From Paludibacteraceae bacterium (lineage in GTDB: Bacteria; Bacteroidota; Bacteroidia; Bacteroidales; Paludibacteraceae), in the NCBI GenBank assembly GCA_024399965.1, contig JAKSNJ010000005.1, positions 20,281 through 84,280 of the forward strand: a DNA stretch of 64,000 nt, written 5' to 3'. The notes under the pieces are model-generated. The model worked only from the letters and a program-made list of their open reading frames with translations, was not told the DNA's origin and did no database searches. A program made the position numbers and the translations under genes. Numbering within the stretch: position 1 is the stretch's first letter; each line of letters starts with the position of its first letter. Below, one piece after another: positions 16,583-24,580 of the stretch.

Positions 16583-19391
16583 TTAAGTTACGGTCACCCC
16601 AACCATTATCTACTCTGCCGACGGGAATCCAGAACTTATTGGCACGTACCCAATCGGTAGGATAAGCGGCTTTTTGACGGCTGTAAGGGTGTGTCCACTC
16701 GTCTGCCACTATCTCGTATTCAGCATGTGGAGCATTGAGAAGCACATTATCCGTTTTGTCCGCCGTACCGTTTTCTATCTCACGGATCTCCTCACGGATA
16801 GTCAGTAGGGCATCAATAAATTGGTCTAACTCATGTTTACTCTCCGATTCGGTAGGCTCTACCATCAGCGTGCCATGCACAGGGAAAGAGAGCGTAGGCG
16901 CGTGGTAACCGAAGTCCATCAGTCGTTTGGCAATATCACCTTCAGTGATTCCAATAGCGTGGAACTGACGGCAGTCAAGGATAAGTTCATGCCCTACCCG
17001 TCCTGTTTCGCCTATATAAACAATGCCATAGGCGTCTTTAAGTTTGGCAGCCATATAGTTGGCACTCAGGATAGCAGCGGCAGTGGCTTCACGTAAGCCC
17101 TCGTTGCCGAGCATACGAATATAACCATAACTGATTAGTGCCATATTAGCGTTACCATATAGAGCAGACGACACACGATTGACATCTGCGGTAGGTATAT
17201 AAGGTTTCAGCCGTTCGTTGCAGCAGATAGCACCCACACCCGGGCCACCACCACCGTGAGGCGAAGCGAAACTCTTGTGCAAGTTCAAGTGGCATACGTC
17301 GGCACCGATAAAGCCCGGATTGGTGTAGCCAATCTGTGCATTCATATTGGCACCGTCCATATAAACCAAACCGCCATTGTCGTGAATGATTTGGCACATT
17401 TGGCGAATGGCTTGCTCAAAAATACCGTGCGTAGAAGGATACGTTATCATGCAGCCGGCCAAAATGTCTTTGTTGACTTCGGCTTTGGCTTGCCAATCGG
17501 CAAGGTCGGTATTACCCTTTTCGTCGCACTTGACCACACAAGGAGTAAAGCCGGCTTGTGCGCAGGAGGCGGGATTAGTTCCGTGGGCCGATTCGGGAAT
17601 CAGAAGAACGGTACGCTGCTGTTGTTTATTCTTCCACAAGTACTGGCGAATGGTTACCAAACCCGTGTATTCACCGGCGGCACCACTGGTGGGTTGCAGA
17701 TTACATGCCGCAAAGCCCGTGATAGTAGCCAGTTGTTGCTCCAGTTCTTCCAACATCTCCGTGTAGCCCTCCACCTGTTTAGCAGGAGCCAAGGGATGAA
17801 CGGCGGTCCAACCGGGCATTGTGATAGGCAGCATAGCGGAAGCAGGATTCAGTTTCATAGTGCAACTGCCCAGCGGAATCATCGTATGTGCTAAACTGAT
17901 ATCTTTGCGGTCTAAACGCTTGATATAACGCATCATATCTGTCTCGGTATGATAGCGTTGGAACACATCTTGCTGCATATAATCCACCTCACGAATACGA
18001 CTTTCGTCTATGGCCCACAAACCCTCAAACGCCGTTTCGTCGTCCTCGTATTGGGGCATTCCGTCGCTCTGTTCAGCAAAGAGTTCGATGAGGTCGTTCA
18101 TATCGTCTATAGTGACTGTTTCGTCTATACTCAGGGCGATATAGTCCTCACCATAGTAGAAATTAAAGCCCTTCTCTTCGGCTGCTTTCTTAAACTCCTT
18201 CATCGTGCATTGTGCATTGTCAACCGTCAACCTAATCTTGAGCGTGTCGAAGAACTCGGTGTTTTCCTGCGTATAGCCGTATGCTTGCAACATTTCGCTC
18301 AGATAGACCGCCTTGCCGTGTATGCCTTCGGCTATTTGGCGTATGCCTTCAGCACCGTGATAAACGCCGTAGAAACCTGCCATCATGGCACAAAGTGCCT
18401 CGGCTGTGCATATATTCGAAGTGGCTTTTTCGCGTTTGATATGTTGCTCACGCGTTTGTAGTGCCAAGCGGAAAGCCGGTTGCTCGTGGCTATCTTTACT
18501 CAGTCCGATGATACGACCGGGCATATCACGTTTGTATTCGTCGCGTGTGGCCATATAGCCGGCAGTAGGACCGCCAAAGCCCATCGGCAAGCCAAAGCGC
18601 TGAGCCGTACCGCACATAATATCGGCATCTAACGGCTTGAGCAGAGCCAAAGCCATCAAGTCTGCCACTACGGTCACTTTGAGTCCCTGTGCATGACATT
18701 GGTCAATGAAATAGCCGTAATCCTCAATGGAACCGTCGGCATTGGGGCACTGAATGAGTGCGCCAAAGTATTCGGCAGAAGGAGTAAAGGTGGCGTAATT
18801 ACCTTTAACGAGTTGAATACCCTGCCCTGCAGCACGCGTTTGGAGAACAGCCCACGTATTGGGCCAAATCTTTTCGTCCACAAATACCTTGCAGACATTA
18901 TTCTTGACCTGCTCGCGGCTACGCAGGTTGCGCATCATCGTTACAGACTCGGCAGCAGCGGTGGCCTCGTCCAGCAGGGAGCAGTTAGCCAAGGGCAGAC
19001 CGGTCAGGTCACTTATCATCGTTTGGAACACAAACAGGGCTTCCAAGCGTCCCTGACTGACCTCCGCCTGATAAGGAGTGTAAGAGGTGTACCACACAGG
19101 ATTTTCCAGTACGTTACGTTGGATAACGGCAGGTGTGATAGTGCCGTACCAACCCCGACCGATTAAACTTTTGTAAGGCATATTCTTGGCAGCCATGGCA
19201 GCTATGCTGTCCAAATGTTCCTGTTCGGTAAGCGGTTCGTCCAAGTCCAGCGGTTGTGGCAGAAGAATATCCTTGGGCATTGTTTGCTCAATCAGTTGTT
19301 CAACGGACCGAACACCAATCGTTTGGCACATATCTTTTTGGTCTTGTTCACTCAGACCGATGTGCCGATTTTTGAGGTAATTAACTTGCAT
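16569..19391 (-). CDS. gcvP: Glycine dehydrogenase (decarboxylating), P-protein of the glycine cleavage system
   Basis: The PLP enzyme that decarboxylates glycine and loads the aminomethyl group on the H-protein lipoyl arm. The product is 940 residues, the one-chain form. The PLP lysine is in HLNLHKSFASPHGGGGPG (about residue 690), and the N-terminal half carries GRGWYGTITPAVIQRN and NCSLLDEATAAAE. No gcvT or gcvH lies next to it. A heptanucleotide repeat identical over 29 bp to one upstream of rplS is embedded in the gene at 18206-18233 and encodes about LTVDNAQCTM near residue 390, without breaking the frame. Transcription starts at the promoter at 19439-19470. Confidence 0.97.
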   Translation of the reverse strand: MQVNYLKNRHIGLSEQDQKDMCQTIGVRSVEQLIEQTMPKDILLPQPLDLDEPLTEQEHLDSIAAMAAKNMPYKSLIGRGWYGTITPAVIQRNVLENPVWYTSYTPYQAEVSQGRLEALFVFQTMISDLTGLPLANCSLLDEATAAAESVTMMRNLRSREQVKNNVCKVFVDEKIWPNTWAVLQTRAAGQGIQLVKGNYATFTPSAEYFGALIQCPNADGSIEDYGYFIDQCHAQGLKVTVVADLMALALLKPLDADIMCGTAQRFGLPMGFGGPTAGYMATRDEYKRDMPGRIIGLSKDSHEQPAFRLALQTREQHIKREKATSNICTAEALCAMMAGFYGVYHGAEGIRQIAEGIHGKAVYLSEMLQAYGYTQENTEFFDTLKIRLTVDNAQCTMKEFKKAAEEKGFNFYYGEDYIALSIDETVTIDDMNDLIELFAEQSDGMPQYEDDETAFEGLWAIDESRIREVDYMQQDVFQRYHTETDMMRYIKRLDRKDISLAHTMIPLGSCTMKLNPASAMLPITMPGWTAVHPLAPAKQVEGYTEMLEELEQQLATITGFAACNLQPTSGAAGEYTGLVTIRQYLWKNKQQQRTVLLIPESAHGTNPASCAQAGFTPCVVKCDEKGNTDLADWQAKAEVNKDILAGCMITYPSTHGIFEQAIRQMCQIIHDNGGLVYMDGANMNAQIGYTNPGFIGADVCHLNLHKSFASPHGGGGPGVGAICCNERLKPYIPTADVNRVSSALYGNANMALISYGYIRMLGNEGLREATAAAILSANYMAAKLKDAYGIVYIGETGRVGHELILDCRQFHAIGITEGDIAKRLMDFGYHAPTLSFPVHGTLMVEPTESESKHELDQFIDALLTIREEIREIENGTADKTDNVLLNAPHAEYEIVADEWTHPYSRQKAAYPTDWVRANKFWIPVGRVDNGWGDRNLIAKY
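18206..18233. repeat. Heptanucleotide repeat inside gcvP coding sequence
   Basis: Units tgcattg, tgcattg, tcaaccg, tcaacct. Its reverse complement shares 29 identical bases with the array at 63655-63696 upstream of rplS. Because 28 bp is not a multiple of three, the frame was kept only through flanking adjustment or a later change. Confidence 0.8.
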
Positions 19392-19438
19392 ATATTGATT
19401 TAACTTTATTATCGCGATTCATTTTTGCGTTTGCACCG

Positions 19439-19470
19439 CAAAATTACACTTTTTTTTTGATATATGCAAA
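19439..19470 (-). promoter_or_regulatory. Bacteroidota-type promoter for gcvP
   Basis: On the minus strand TTTG (19470-19467), 20 bp, TAATTTTG (19446-19439), 47 bp upstream of the gcvP start. Confidence 0.85.
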
Positions 19471-19485
19471 TATATTTGCCAAAAC

Positions 19486-19517
19486 CTTGCGTATGTCAAA
19501 TTTTTTTTGTACTTTTG
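19486..19517 (+). promoter_or_regulatory. Bacteroidota-type promoter for the candidate RNA and MBOAT gene
   Basis: CTTG (one mismatch) at 19486-19489, 20 bp, TACTTTTG at 19510-19517. Its -7 half lies in the 55-bp direct repeat that recurs at 22621. Confidence 0.75.
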
Positions 19518-19555
19518 CGTCGCAAAACGGTGCTTAGAGCACTCCACAAAACTGC
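19501..19555 (+). repeat. 55-bp direct repeat, left copy
   Basis: Identical to 22621-22675 at 54 of 55 positions (A versus G at 19524/22644). It holds the spacer end and -7 box of a promoter, then a transcribed part with hairpin GTGCT-TAG-AGCAC. The copies bracket the candidate RNA and the MBOAT/SGNH genes, as left and right ends of an inserted segment would. Confidence 0.88.
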
Positions 19556-19850
19556 CGTCCACCGCGGACGTTAAAAGCGGAGACATATTGATTTAATAAG
19601 GCGTTTAACACGCTTTGTTCTTGGCACATGTGAACCTGAGAAATTCATAAAAGTTATAAACCAAGACGAAGTAACTAAGACGCCTACTAAGTGTGTATTC
19701 GTGTACAATGTGCTTTATTGATTATGGCATAGTGTACGTATATGTATACCACGGCGTAGGTTTAGAGTTGCTCGTTTCTGATTATAACTGGCAATCTCAG
19801 GGCCAACATGTGCAGGACGAGTAAACTACTCGAACCTGCGCTTTTTGTTT
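19524..19850 (+). ncRNA. Candidate structured RNA or long attenuator leader
   Basis: A roughly 330-nt stretch with a promoter at its 5' end, a strong terminator at its 3' end and no supported reading frame. Helices visible by eye are GTGCT/AGCAC (19530-19542), CGTCC/GGACG (19556-19570), GCGT/ACGC (19601-19613) and TCTTGG/CCAAGA (19619-19666). It does not show tmRNA or RNase P RNA landmarks. It could be a free-standing RNA such as a Bacteroidales 6S-like RNA, or a leader that controls read-through into the MBOAT gene 40 bp beyond the terminator. The 5' boundary is inferred from the promoter. Confidence 0.55.
19812..19850 (+). terminator. Rho-independent terminator ending the candidate RNA
   Basis: Hairpin GCAGG-ac-GAGTA-aac-TACTC-gaa-CCTGC (19812-19839), followed by GCTTTTTGTTTTG. 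It lies between the promoter at 19486 and the MBOAT start at 19893. Confidence 0.82.
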
Positions 19851-19892
19851 TGTAATAAGTGGAAAGCATAGGTTCATAAAATATAATGTACT

Positions 19893-21308
19893 ATGCTATT
19901 CAACTCACTGGAGTTCGCAATCTTTTTACCATTGGTGTTCCTGCTGTATTGGTTCGTCTTTGACTACGCCATGAAGCGGTGCCCCAAGCAATTACTATGG
20001 CAAAACCTATTCGTGGTTGTTGCCAGTTATGTCTTTTATGGATGGTGGGACTGGCGTTTCCTTATTCTTATTGCTTTCACCTCGTTCTGTTCGTGGGGTA
20101 GCGGTTTACTGATTGACAAGTCCCTTAAGCCCAAACTATGGCTAACCCTCAACATCGTCATTAACCTACTGATATTAGGTATTTTCAAATACTTTAATTT
20201 CTTTGTAGATAGTTTCTGTGACTTGTTTGGTTTGACCAATACAATAGTGATTAAGATCATTTTACCTGTCGGCATTTCATTTTATACCTTCCAAGCATTA
20301 TCCTATAGTATTGATGTCTATCGCAAGAAGATTGTCCCCACCAAAGATGTGGTGGCATTCTTTGCATACGTCAGTTTCTTTCCTCAATTGGTTGCAGGAC
20401 CTATCGAACGAGCAACCAATCTATTGCCACAATTTGAGAAGAAACGTGTATTTGATTATGCAGAAGCCGTCGATGGTATGCGACGTATTTTGTGGGGACT
20501 ATTCAAGAAAATAGTGGTGGCAGATAATTGTGCCACGTATGTAGATCAAGTATGGAATAATTATCAAAACGAATGTGGCAGTACACTTGCTTTGGCTGCC
20601 ATCTTATTTGCCTTTCAGATTTATGGTGACTTTTCCGGTTATTCGGATATAGCCATCGGTTCTGCCAAGTTGTTTGGTATTCGTCTGCGAGATAACTTCC
20701 TAACACCATATTTCTCTCGCAATATGGCTGAGTTTTGGAAACGGTGGCATATCTCACTTAATACATGGTTTGTAGATTATGTGTATATTCCTCTTGGCGG
20801 TAGTAGAGAAGGACGCTGGAAGACGATTCGTAATACATTTGTTATCTTTTTGTTGAGTGGTCTTTGGCACGGAGCGAATTGGACTTATGTTACTTGGGGC
20901 TTGTATCATGCTTTGTTATTTGTTCCACTTATTTTGTTGGGTCGTACAAAGGCATATCAGGGTACTGCTACTTGGAAACAAATTCCTCAAATTCTGCTCA
21001 CTTTTATCCTAGTTGTTATTGGTTGGATTATCTTCCGTGCCCCAAGTATCGTAGATGCATGGGGGTATATTTGTGGGATGATGAAACATTGGGGGATACC
21101 TAATATAATTAGTCCAACTTATATGTTACCCATGCCGTTTCTTATGCTTGTTTTTATTATACTTGAATGGAAACACCGTAATCAGCAGCACGGTTTAGAT
21201 ATTCCACAATTAGTATTATGGAAACGTTGGTTAGTTTATATAGGTATTTTTGTGTTAATATATACTTTTGGTGCCACAGCTGAAACTTTTATCTATTTCC
21301 AATTCTAA
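19893..21308 (+). CDS. MBOAT-family O-acyltransferase (AlgI-like)
   Basis: A 471-residue membrane protein with about ten hydrophobic segments, starting MLFNSLEFAIFLPLVFLLYW as in AlgI/PatA-type polysaccharide O-acetylation proteins (PF03062). Family hallmarks are VGISFYTFQALSYSIDVYR, FPQLVAGPIERA and the active-site region RWHISLNTWFVDYVYIPLGG, then LSGLWHGANWTYVTWG with the conserved catalytic His in WHG. It would move acyl groups across the inner membrane to a partner that modifies an exported glycan. The SGNH-like gene 5 bp downstream is the natural partner. The pair lies between 55-bp direct repeats and becomes increasingly AT-rich toward its 3' end. Confidence 0.93.
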   Translation: MLFNSLEFAIFLPLVFLLYWFVFDYAMKRCPKQLLWQNLFVVVASYVFYGWWDWRFLILIAFTSFCSWGSGLLIDKSLKPKLWLTLNIVINLLILGIFKYFNFFVDSFCDLFGLTNTIVIKIILPVGISFYTFQALSYSIDVYRKKIVPTKDVVAFFAYVSFFPQLVAGPIERATNLLPQFEKKRVFDYAEAVDGMRRILWGLFKKIVVADNCATYVDQVWNNYQNECGSTLALAAILFAFQIYGDFSGYSDIAIGSAKLFGIRLRDNFLTPYFSRNMAEFWKRWHISLNTWFVDYVYIPLGGSREGRWKTIRNTFVIFLLSGLWHGANWTYVTWGLYHALLFVPLILLGRTKAYQGTATWKQIPQILLTFILVVIGWIIFRAPSIVDAWGYICGMMKHWGIPNIISPTYMLPMPFLMLVFIILEWKHRNQQHGLDIPQLVLWKRWLVYIGIFVLIYTFGATAETFIYFQF

Positions 21309-21313
21309 AAAAA

Positions 21314-22318
21314 ATGATGCGAAAATTTGTTGTACATATAGTTATCTTTTTATTGATAATATTAGCATTAGCTACACTTGTTGACATTCTTGTTTCTCAA
21401 GGTTTACGGCACACCCCAAAGAACCATTTAGAAACAATGAATATGGTTATGAACGACTCGCCTAAATATGATGTGCTTATACTTGGCAATTCTCGCAGTG
21501 CAAATGGCTATGACCCATATATCTTAGATTCTATTTTGGGTTGCAATAGTTATAATTTGAGCACTTCTGGAAAATCATTTAGAATTAGCAATCTACGTTA
21601 TCAAGCATATCGACGCAATAATCCTGCACCTAAAATGCTTATTGTTAACATTGATCACATTGAACTAAGTGAGGGCACATTAGGTTTTGAGAATTATATG
21701 TTTTATCCTTACATTACAGATTCTTTAGTAAAACCTATATTAACAATGAATAATTTTGATTGGTTAGATCAGCATATTCCAATGTATCGTTATCGTGGTG
21801 ATTACAAATATATTTGTCTTGGATTGTGTGAATTATTGAACATCTATCATCTTAAGGGGAAGGGATATAAAGGTTATACTCCCAACCCAAATAATTCATG
21901 GAATGGAAACAATATGCATGCAGAAATTAGAAATAAACCACATCAACTTAATGTAGGATTGGATTCCGCAGTTTTAGAAATAGCGGATTCTTTTATGGAA
22001 CAAGTAAAAAAAGAAGGTGTACAAGTAGTTATGGTTTATTCTCCTCTATATTATCTAGTGCAAGAAAATTTATCGTCTAAATATGATACACTTAAATGCA
22101 CCTATGAAGCACTCAGTTTGAAGTACGACGTGCCTATTTTAGATTATCAGTCACTACCTATCAACCATGATAGTACATATTTTGCAGATGGGAATCATTT
22201 AAATCAGGCAGGAGCAGAATTATTTACTACGCTATTAGCGAAGGACATTGATTCATTACATCTTTTTAATCATAAAATTCTTCTAAACCATTCTTGTAAA
22301 GAGCAAATTCATGAGTGA
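21314..22318 (+). CDS. SGNH-hydrolase-like membrane-anchored protein, acylation partner of MBOAT
   Basis: 334 residues with one N-terminal transmembrane segment (about 5-28) and a periplasmic domain. The nucleophile block reads LILGNSRSANGYDP (about residues 56-69, Ser in GNSRS) and the catalytic Asp-His block DGNHLNQAG (about 296-304), as in AlgJ/AlgX/DUF1574-like partners of MBOAT proteins. It probably transfers acetyl groups to a secreted polysaccharide. The gene is much AT-richer than its flanks, a sign of transfer. Two ATGs (21314, 21317) are possible starts. Confidence 0.82.
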   Translation: MMRKFVVHIVIFLLIILALATLVDILVSQGLRHTPKNHLETMNMVMNDSPKYDVLILGNSRSANGYDPYILDSILGCNSYNLSTSGKSFRISNLRYQAYRRNNPAPKMLIVNIDHIELSEGTLGFENYMFYPYITDSLVKPILTMNNFDWLDQHIPMYRYRGDYKYICLGLCELLNIYHLKGKGYKGYTPNPNNSWNGNNMHAEIRNKPHQLNVGLDSAVLEIADSFMEQVKKEGVQVVMVYSPLYYLVQENLSSKYDTLKCTYEALSLKYDVPILDYQSLPINHDSTYFADGNHLNQAGAELFTTLLAKDIDSLHLFNHKILLNHSCKEQIHE

Positions 22319-22483
22319 CCTTCAAGCCGGCAAAAACTAGCAACTCAAATTACATACAAAATCTTACACATCGTCAGTCGCTCATTCCCCCTGTTTGCAC
22401 CTGTTTGCAACATAACATCAACATAACATAGTCGATGGGTATCAATACCGTTAAGGGAACCGATTTGCATCCAAAATTCACCC

Positions 22484-22527
22484 TCCGTGTATCGTTCGTC
22501 CATCGTTCGTATATCGTTGGTCTCGAG
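22484..22527. repeat. 11-bp tandem repeat, about four units
   Basis: Units tccgtgtatcg, ttcgtccatcg, ttcgtatatcg, ttggtctcgag. It starts with the same CCCTCCGT as the related array at 61144. It lies in the 22319-22683 gap, which otherwise holds the promoter and direct repeat of yigZ. A nearby CGAACGAT is the inverse of the unit core. Confidence 0.75.
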
Positions 22528-22605
22528 ATAGACGAACGATAAGGGGTACATCATTTCATCATTCAGCCACAAAGTGGCGGTTAAACACATCATTTTACAA
22601 AAAGA

Positions 22606-22637
22606 TTTGCGCATCTCGATTTTTTTTTGTACTTTTG
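22606..22637 (+). promoter_or_regulatory. Bacteroidota-type promoter for yigZ-like gene
   Basis: TTTG at 22606-22609, 20 bp, TACTTTTG at 22630-22637, giving a leader of about 40 nt before the ATG at 22684. Confidence 0.85.
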
Positions 22638-22675
22638 CGTCGCGAAACGGTGCTTAGAGCACTCCACAAAACTGC
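22621..22675 (+). repeat. 55-bp direct repeat, right copy
   Basis: Copy of 19501-19555 with one difference. It contains the -7 box and most of the 5' leader of the yigZ-like gene. Confidence 0.88.
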
Positions 22676-22683
22676 AAGCCGTT

Positions 22684-23052
22684 ATGGTTTACGAAGGAAT
22701 ATACAAGGACAGAGGAAGTAAATTCTTGGCTTTTGCAGAGCCAATCAGCAACGAAGAAGAAGCCAAAGAACGAATAGCATGGTACAAAAAGAAATACCAT
22801 GACGCACGGCATGTATGTTACGCATACCGCCTCGGTGAAAACCTCTTCCGCACTAAAGATGACGGAGAGCCGCACGGCACCGCCGGCATACCTATATTAC
22901 GTGCCATAGATGCTGCCAAATTGGACAATATATTAGTGGTGGTGGTGCGCTACTTCGGCGGTACTCTACTCGGCACCGGCGGACTGATGGTTGCCTACAG
23001 AGAGGCCACAAGAGCTGCGGTGAGGGGTTGGACCGCTACGCTGATGGAATAA
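22684..23052 (+). CDS. YigZ/IMPACT-family protein, N-terminal domain only
   Basis: 122 residues matching the N-terminal UPF0029 domain (PF01205) of YigZ/IMPACT proteins: SKFLAFAEPISNEEEAK, ARHVCYAYRLG, DDGEPHGTAGIPIL and VVVRYFGGTLLGTGGL. Full-length YigZ is about 200 residues with a C-terminal DUF1949 domain, absent here. The last codons and stop (about GWTATLME) come from a dispersed repeat that continues to 23134 and recurs at 44964, so the repeat may have cut off the second domain. The start is set at 22684, because an upstream in-frame ATG lies in the promoter repeat. Confidence 0.88.
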   Translation: MVYEGIYKDRGSKFLAFAEPISNEEEAKERIAWYKKKYHDARHVCYAYRLGENLFRTKDDGEPHGTAGIPILRAIDAAKLDNILVVVVRYFGGTLLGTGGLMVAYREATRAAVRGWTATLME

Positions 23053-23134
23053 GGACCGCCTATGGCTGATGGAATAAAGACAGTCCATACTCCATATTCC
23101 ATCAGTGAGCGAAGCGAACGGTCTATACTCTAAA
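23030..23134. repeat. Dispersed repeat of about 105 bp (copy 1)
   Basis: Aligns along its length with 44964-45066. Parts: GGACCGCTACGCTGATGG, a second GACCGC..GCTGATGGAATAA, GACAGTCC, the heptads ccatact, ccatatt, ccatcag, then GTGAGCGAAGCGAACGGTC. CTGATGGAATA can pair with TATTCCATCAG and GACCG with CGGTC, so the transcript folds on itself. Confidence 0.82.
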
Positions 23135-23140
23135 ATATAA

Positions 23141-24139
23141 ATGAATAAATATAAACAAATACGAGCATGGAGAGTGGAGCCGATGCGGATGGTGGCAGAC
23201 CTGCTAATTCATTGGCCCTATTTGGATTGCATTGCCCATAAAACAGCGACTTCGTTGCAATTGGACTACGCCGAAGGACAACAACAACAGATAGAACAAG
23301 ATATTCGCCACGGTGCATTCTTTATGACCAACCACCGAGACATCGTGATGGACTCGGCATGGTTGAGTATGCTGCTTGAGAAGAAATATGGTATTCGTCC
23401 CTTTATCGGCATAGGTAATAATTTATTCGGCAAATGGTGGATAGAGCCCTTTGTGCGATTGAACCGTGCTTTTGTGGTCATTCGTGACGGTTCGCCTCGC
23501 GACCTGCTGCAACACAGCAAGACTCTATCGGAGTATATACAGCACCTGCGTCGACAAGGCAAGAGTATATGGCTTGCGCAACGCGAGGGTCGTGCCAAAG
23601 ACGGCAATGACCGCACCCAACCGGCGGTACTGAAGATGCTGACCATGGCAAACACGGGACAGATAATAGAGACGATAAAGCAACTCAATATATGTCCGGT
23701 CAGTATCAGTTATGAATACGACCCGTGCGATTACCTCAAGGCCCAAGAGATGCAACAGAAACGCGACATAGAAGGTTGGAAGAAGAGCAAACAGGACGAC
23801 CTGACCTCTATGCACACCGGCATACATGGTCAAAAAGGGCGTGTGGTATTTCGCATCACTCCGTCTATCAACCACTGGATAGACAGCCACCGAGACGAAT
23901 TGGAACAGATGAACAAAAACGAGCAAGTCGCTGCCGTGGCTGCACAAATAGACCAACAAATACATGCCAACTACGAGCTATTTGAGCGTGGCACGGAATT
24001 TGAGCAATACTTGCAACAACAATACAACAAAATAAACATACCCAACAAGGACAAGACATTCCTAATGAGTAAATTACACGAAATGTATCAAAATCCCGTT
24101 ATCAACTATGAAAAAAGCCATTTTCCCGGGCTCGTTTGA
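23141..24139 (+). CDS. PlsC-like acyltransferase (lipid acylation)
   Basis: 332 residues with the acyltransferase motif NHRDIVMD (H-x4-D, about residues 65-72) and the following FIGIGNNLFGKWWIEPFVRLNRAFVVIRDG and WLAQREGRAKDG, the order seen in glycerol-3-phosphate and lysophosphatidate acyltransferases. It is predicted to act on phospholipid or related lipids at the inner membrane. The last 32 bp overlap coaD. The exact acceptor is not readable from the sequence, and the C-terminal third (residues about 220-332) is less typical. Confidence 0.82.
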   Translation: MNKYKQIRAWRVEPMRMVADLLIHWPYLDCIAHKTATSLQLDYAEGQQQQIEQDIRHGAFFMTNHRDIVMDSAWLSMLLEKKYGIRPFIGIGNNLFGKWWIEPFVRLNRAFVVIRDGSPRDLLQHSKTLSEYIQHLRRQGKSIWLAQREGRAKDGNDRTQPAVLKMLTMANTGQIIETIKQLNICPVSISYEYDPCDYLKAQEMQQKRDIEGWKKSKQDDLTSMHTGIHGQKGRVVFRITPSINHWIDSHRDELEQMNKNEQVAAVAAQIDQQIHANYELFERGTEFEQYLQQQYNKINIPNKDKTFLMSKLHEMYQNPVINYEKSHFPGLV

Positions 24140-24557
24140 CCCCTTTACTATCGGTCACTACGATATCGTAAACCGCGGACTCAAACTATTTGACCACATC
24201 ACCATCGGAATCGGTCGCAATTCGGTGAAGAAAGAGACCTTTCCTATTCGTGAGCGTTTGACCGCCATACAAAAGATATTTGGTGACAACCCCAAGGTAG
24301 ATGTACAGATATATGACTGCCTGACCGTAGATTTTGCCAAACAAGTAGGTGCCGAGTTTATCTTGCGCGGAATCCGTTGCGTAGAAGACTTTGAGTACGA
24401 ACGCAATATGGCAGAAGCCAATAAACAAATCGGTGGCATTGAGACGATGCTGCTCTACACGCGCCCCGAATATGCACATATATCGTCCACACTGGTGCGC
24501 GACCTATATTCCTATAACAAAGACGTGAGCGCATTTGTTCCGAATAAGTTGAAGTAG
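24108..24557 (+). CDS. coaD: Pantetheine-phosphate adenylyltransferase
   Basis: CoaD adenylates 4'-phosphopantetheine to dephospho-CoA, the penultimate step of CoA synthesis. The 149-residue product has nucleotide-binding GSFDPFTIGHYDIVNRGL (TxGH, about residues 8-25), RGIRCVEDFEYERNMAEAN (about 86-104) and ISSTLVRDL (about 125-133). It starts inside the acyltransferase gene, pointing to coupled translation, and ends in a short heptanucleotide repeat before the S41 protease gene. Confidence 0.96.
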   Translation: MKKAIFPGSFDPFTIGHYDIVNRGLKLFDHITIGIGRNSVKKETFPIRERLTAIQKIFGDNPKVDVQIYDCLTVDFAKQVGAEFILRGIRCVEDFEYERNMAEANKQIGGIETMLLYTRPEYAHISSTLVRDLYSYNKDVSAFVPNKLK

Positions 24558-24578
24558 TTTAGAGTTTAGAGTTTAGAG
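24558..24578. repeat. Heptanucleotide tandem repeat, three units
   Basis: Three exact copies of tttagag fill the gap between the coaD stop and the S41 protease start. Confidence 0.85.
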
Positions 24579-24580
24579 AT

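Noticed and set aside
19518-19850. tmRNA or RNase P RNA
   Set aside because: The GGGGCTGA start, tag reading frame and TCCACCA end of tmRNA, and the conserved GAGGAAAGTCC block of RNase P RNA, were not found.
22345-22614. 89-codon minus-strand frame between the SGNH and yigZ-like genes
   Set aside because: It overlaps the 11-bp repeats and the yigZ promoter, has no recognisable domain and no ribosome-binding site.
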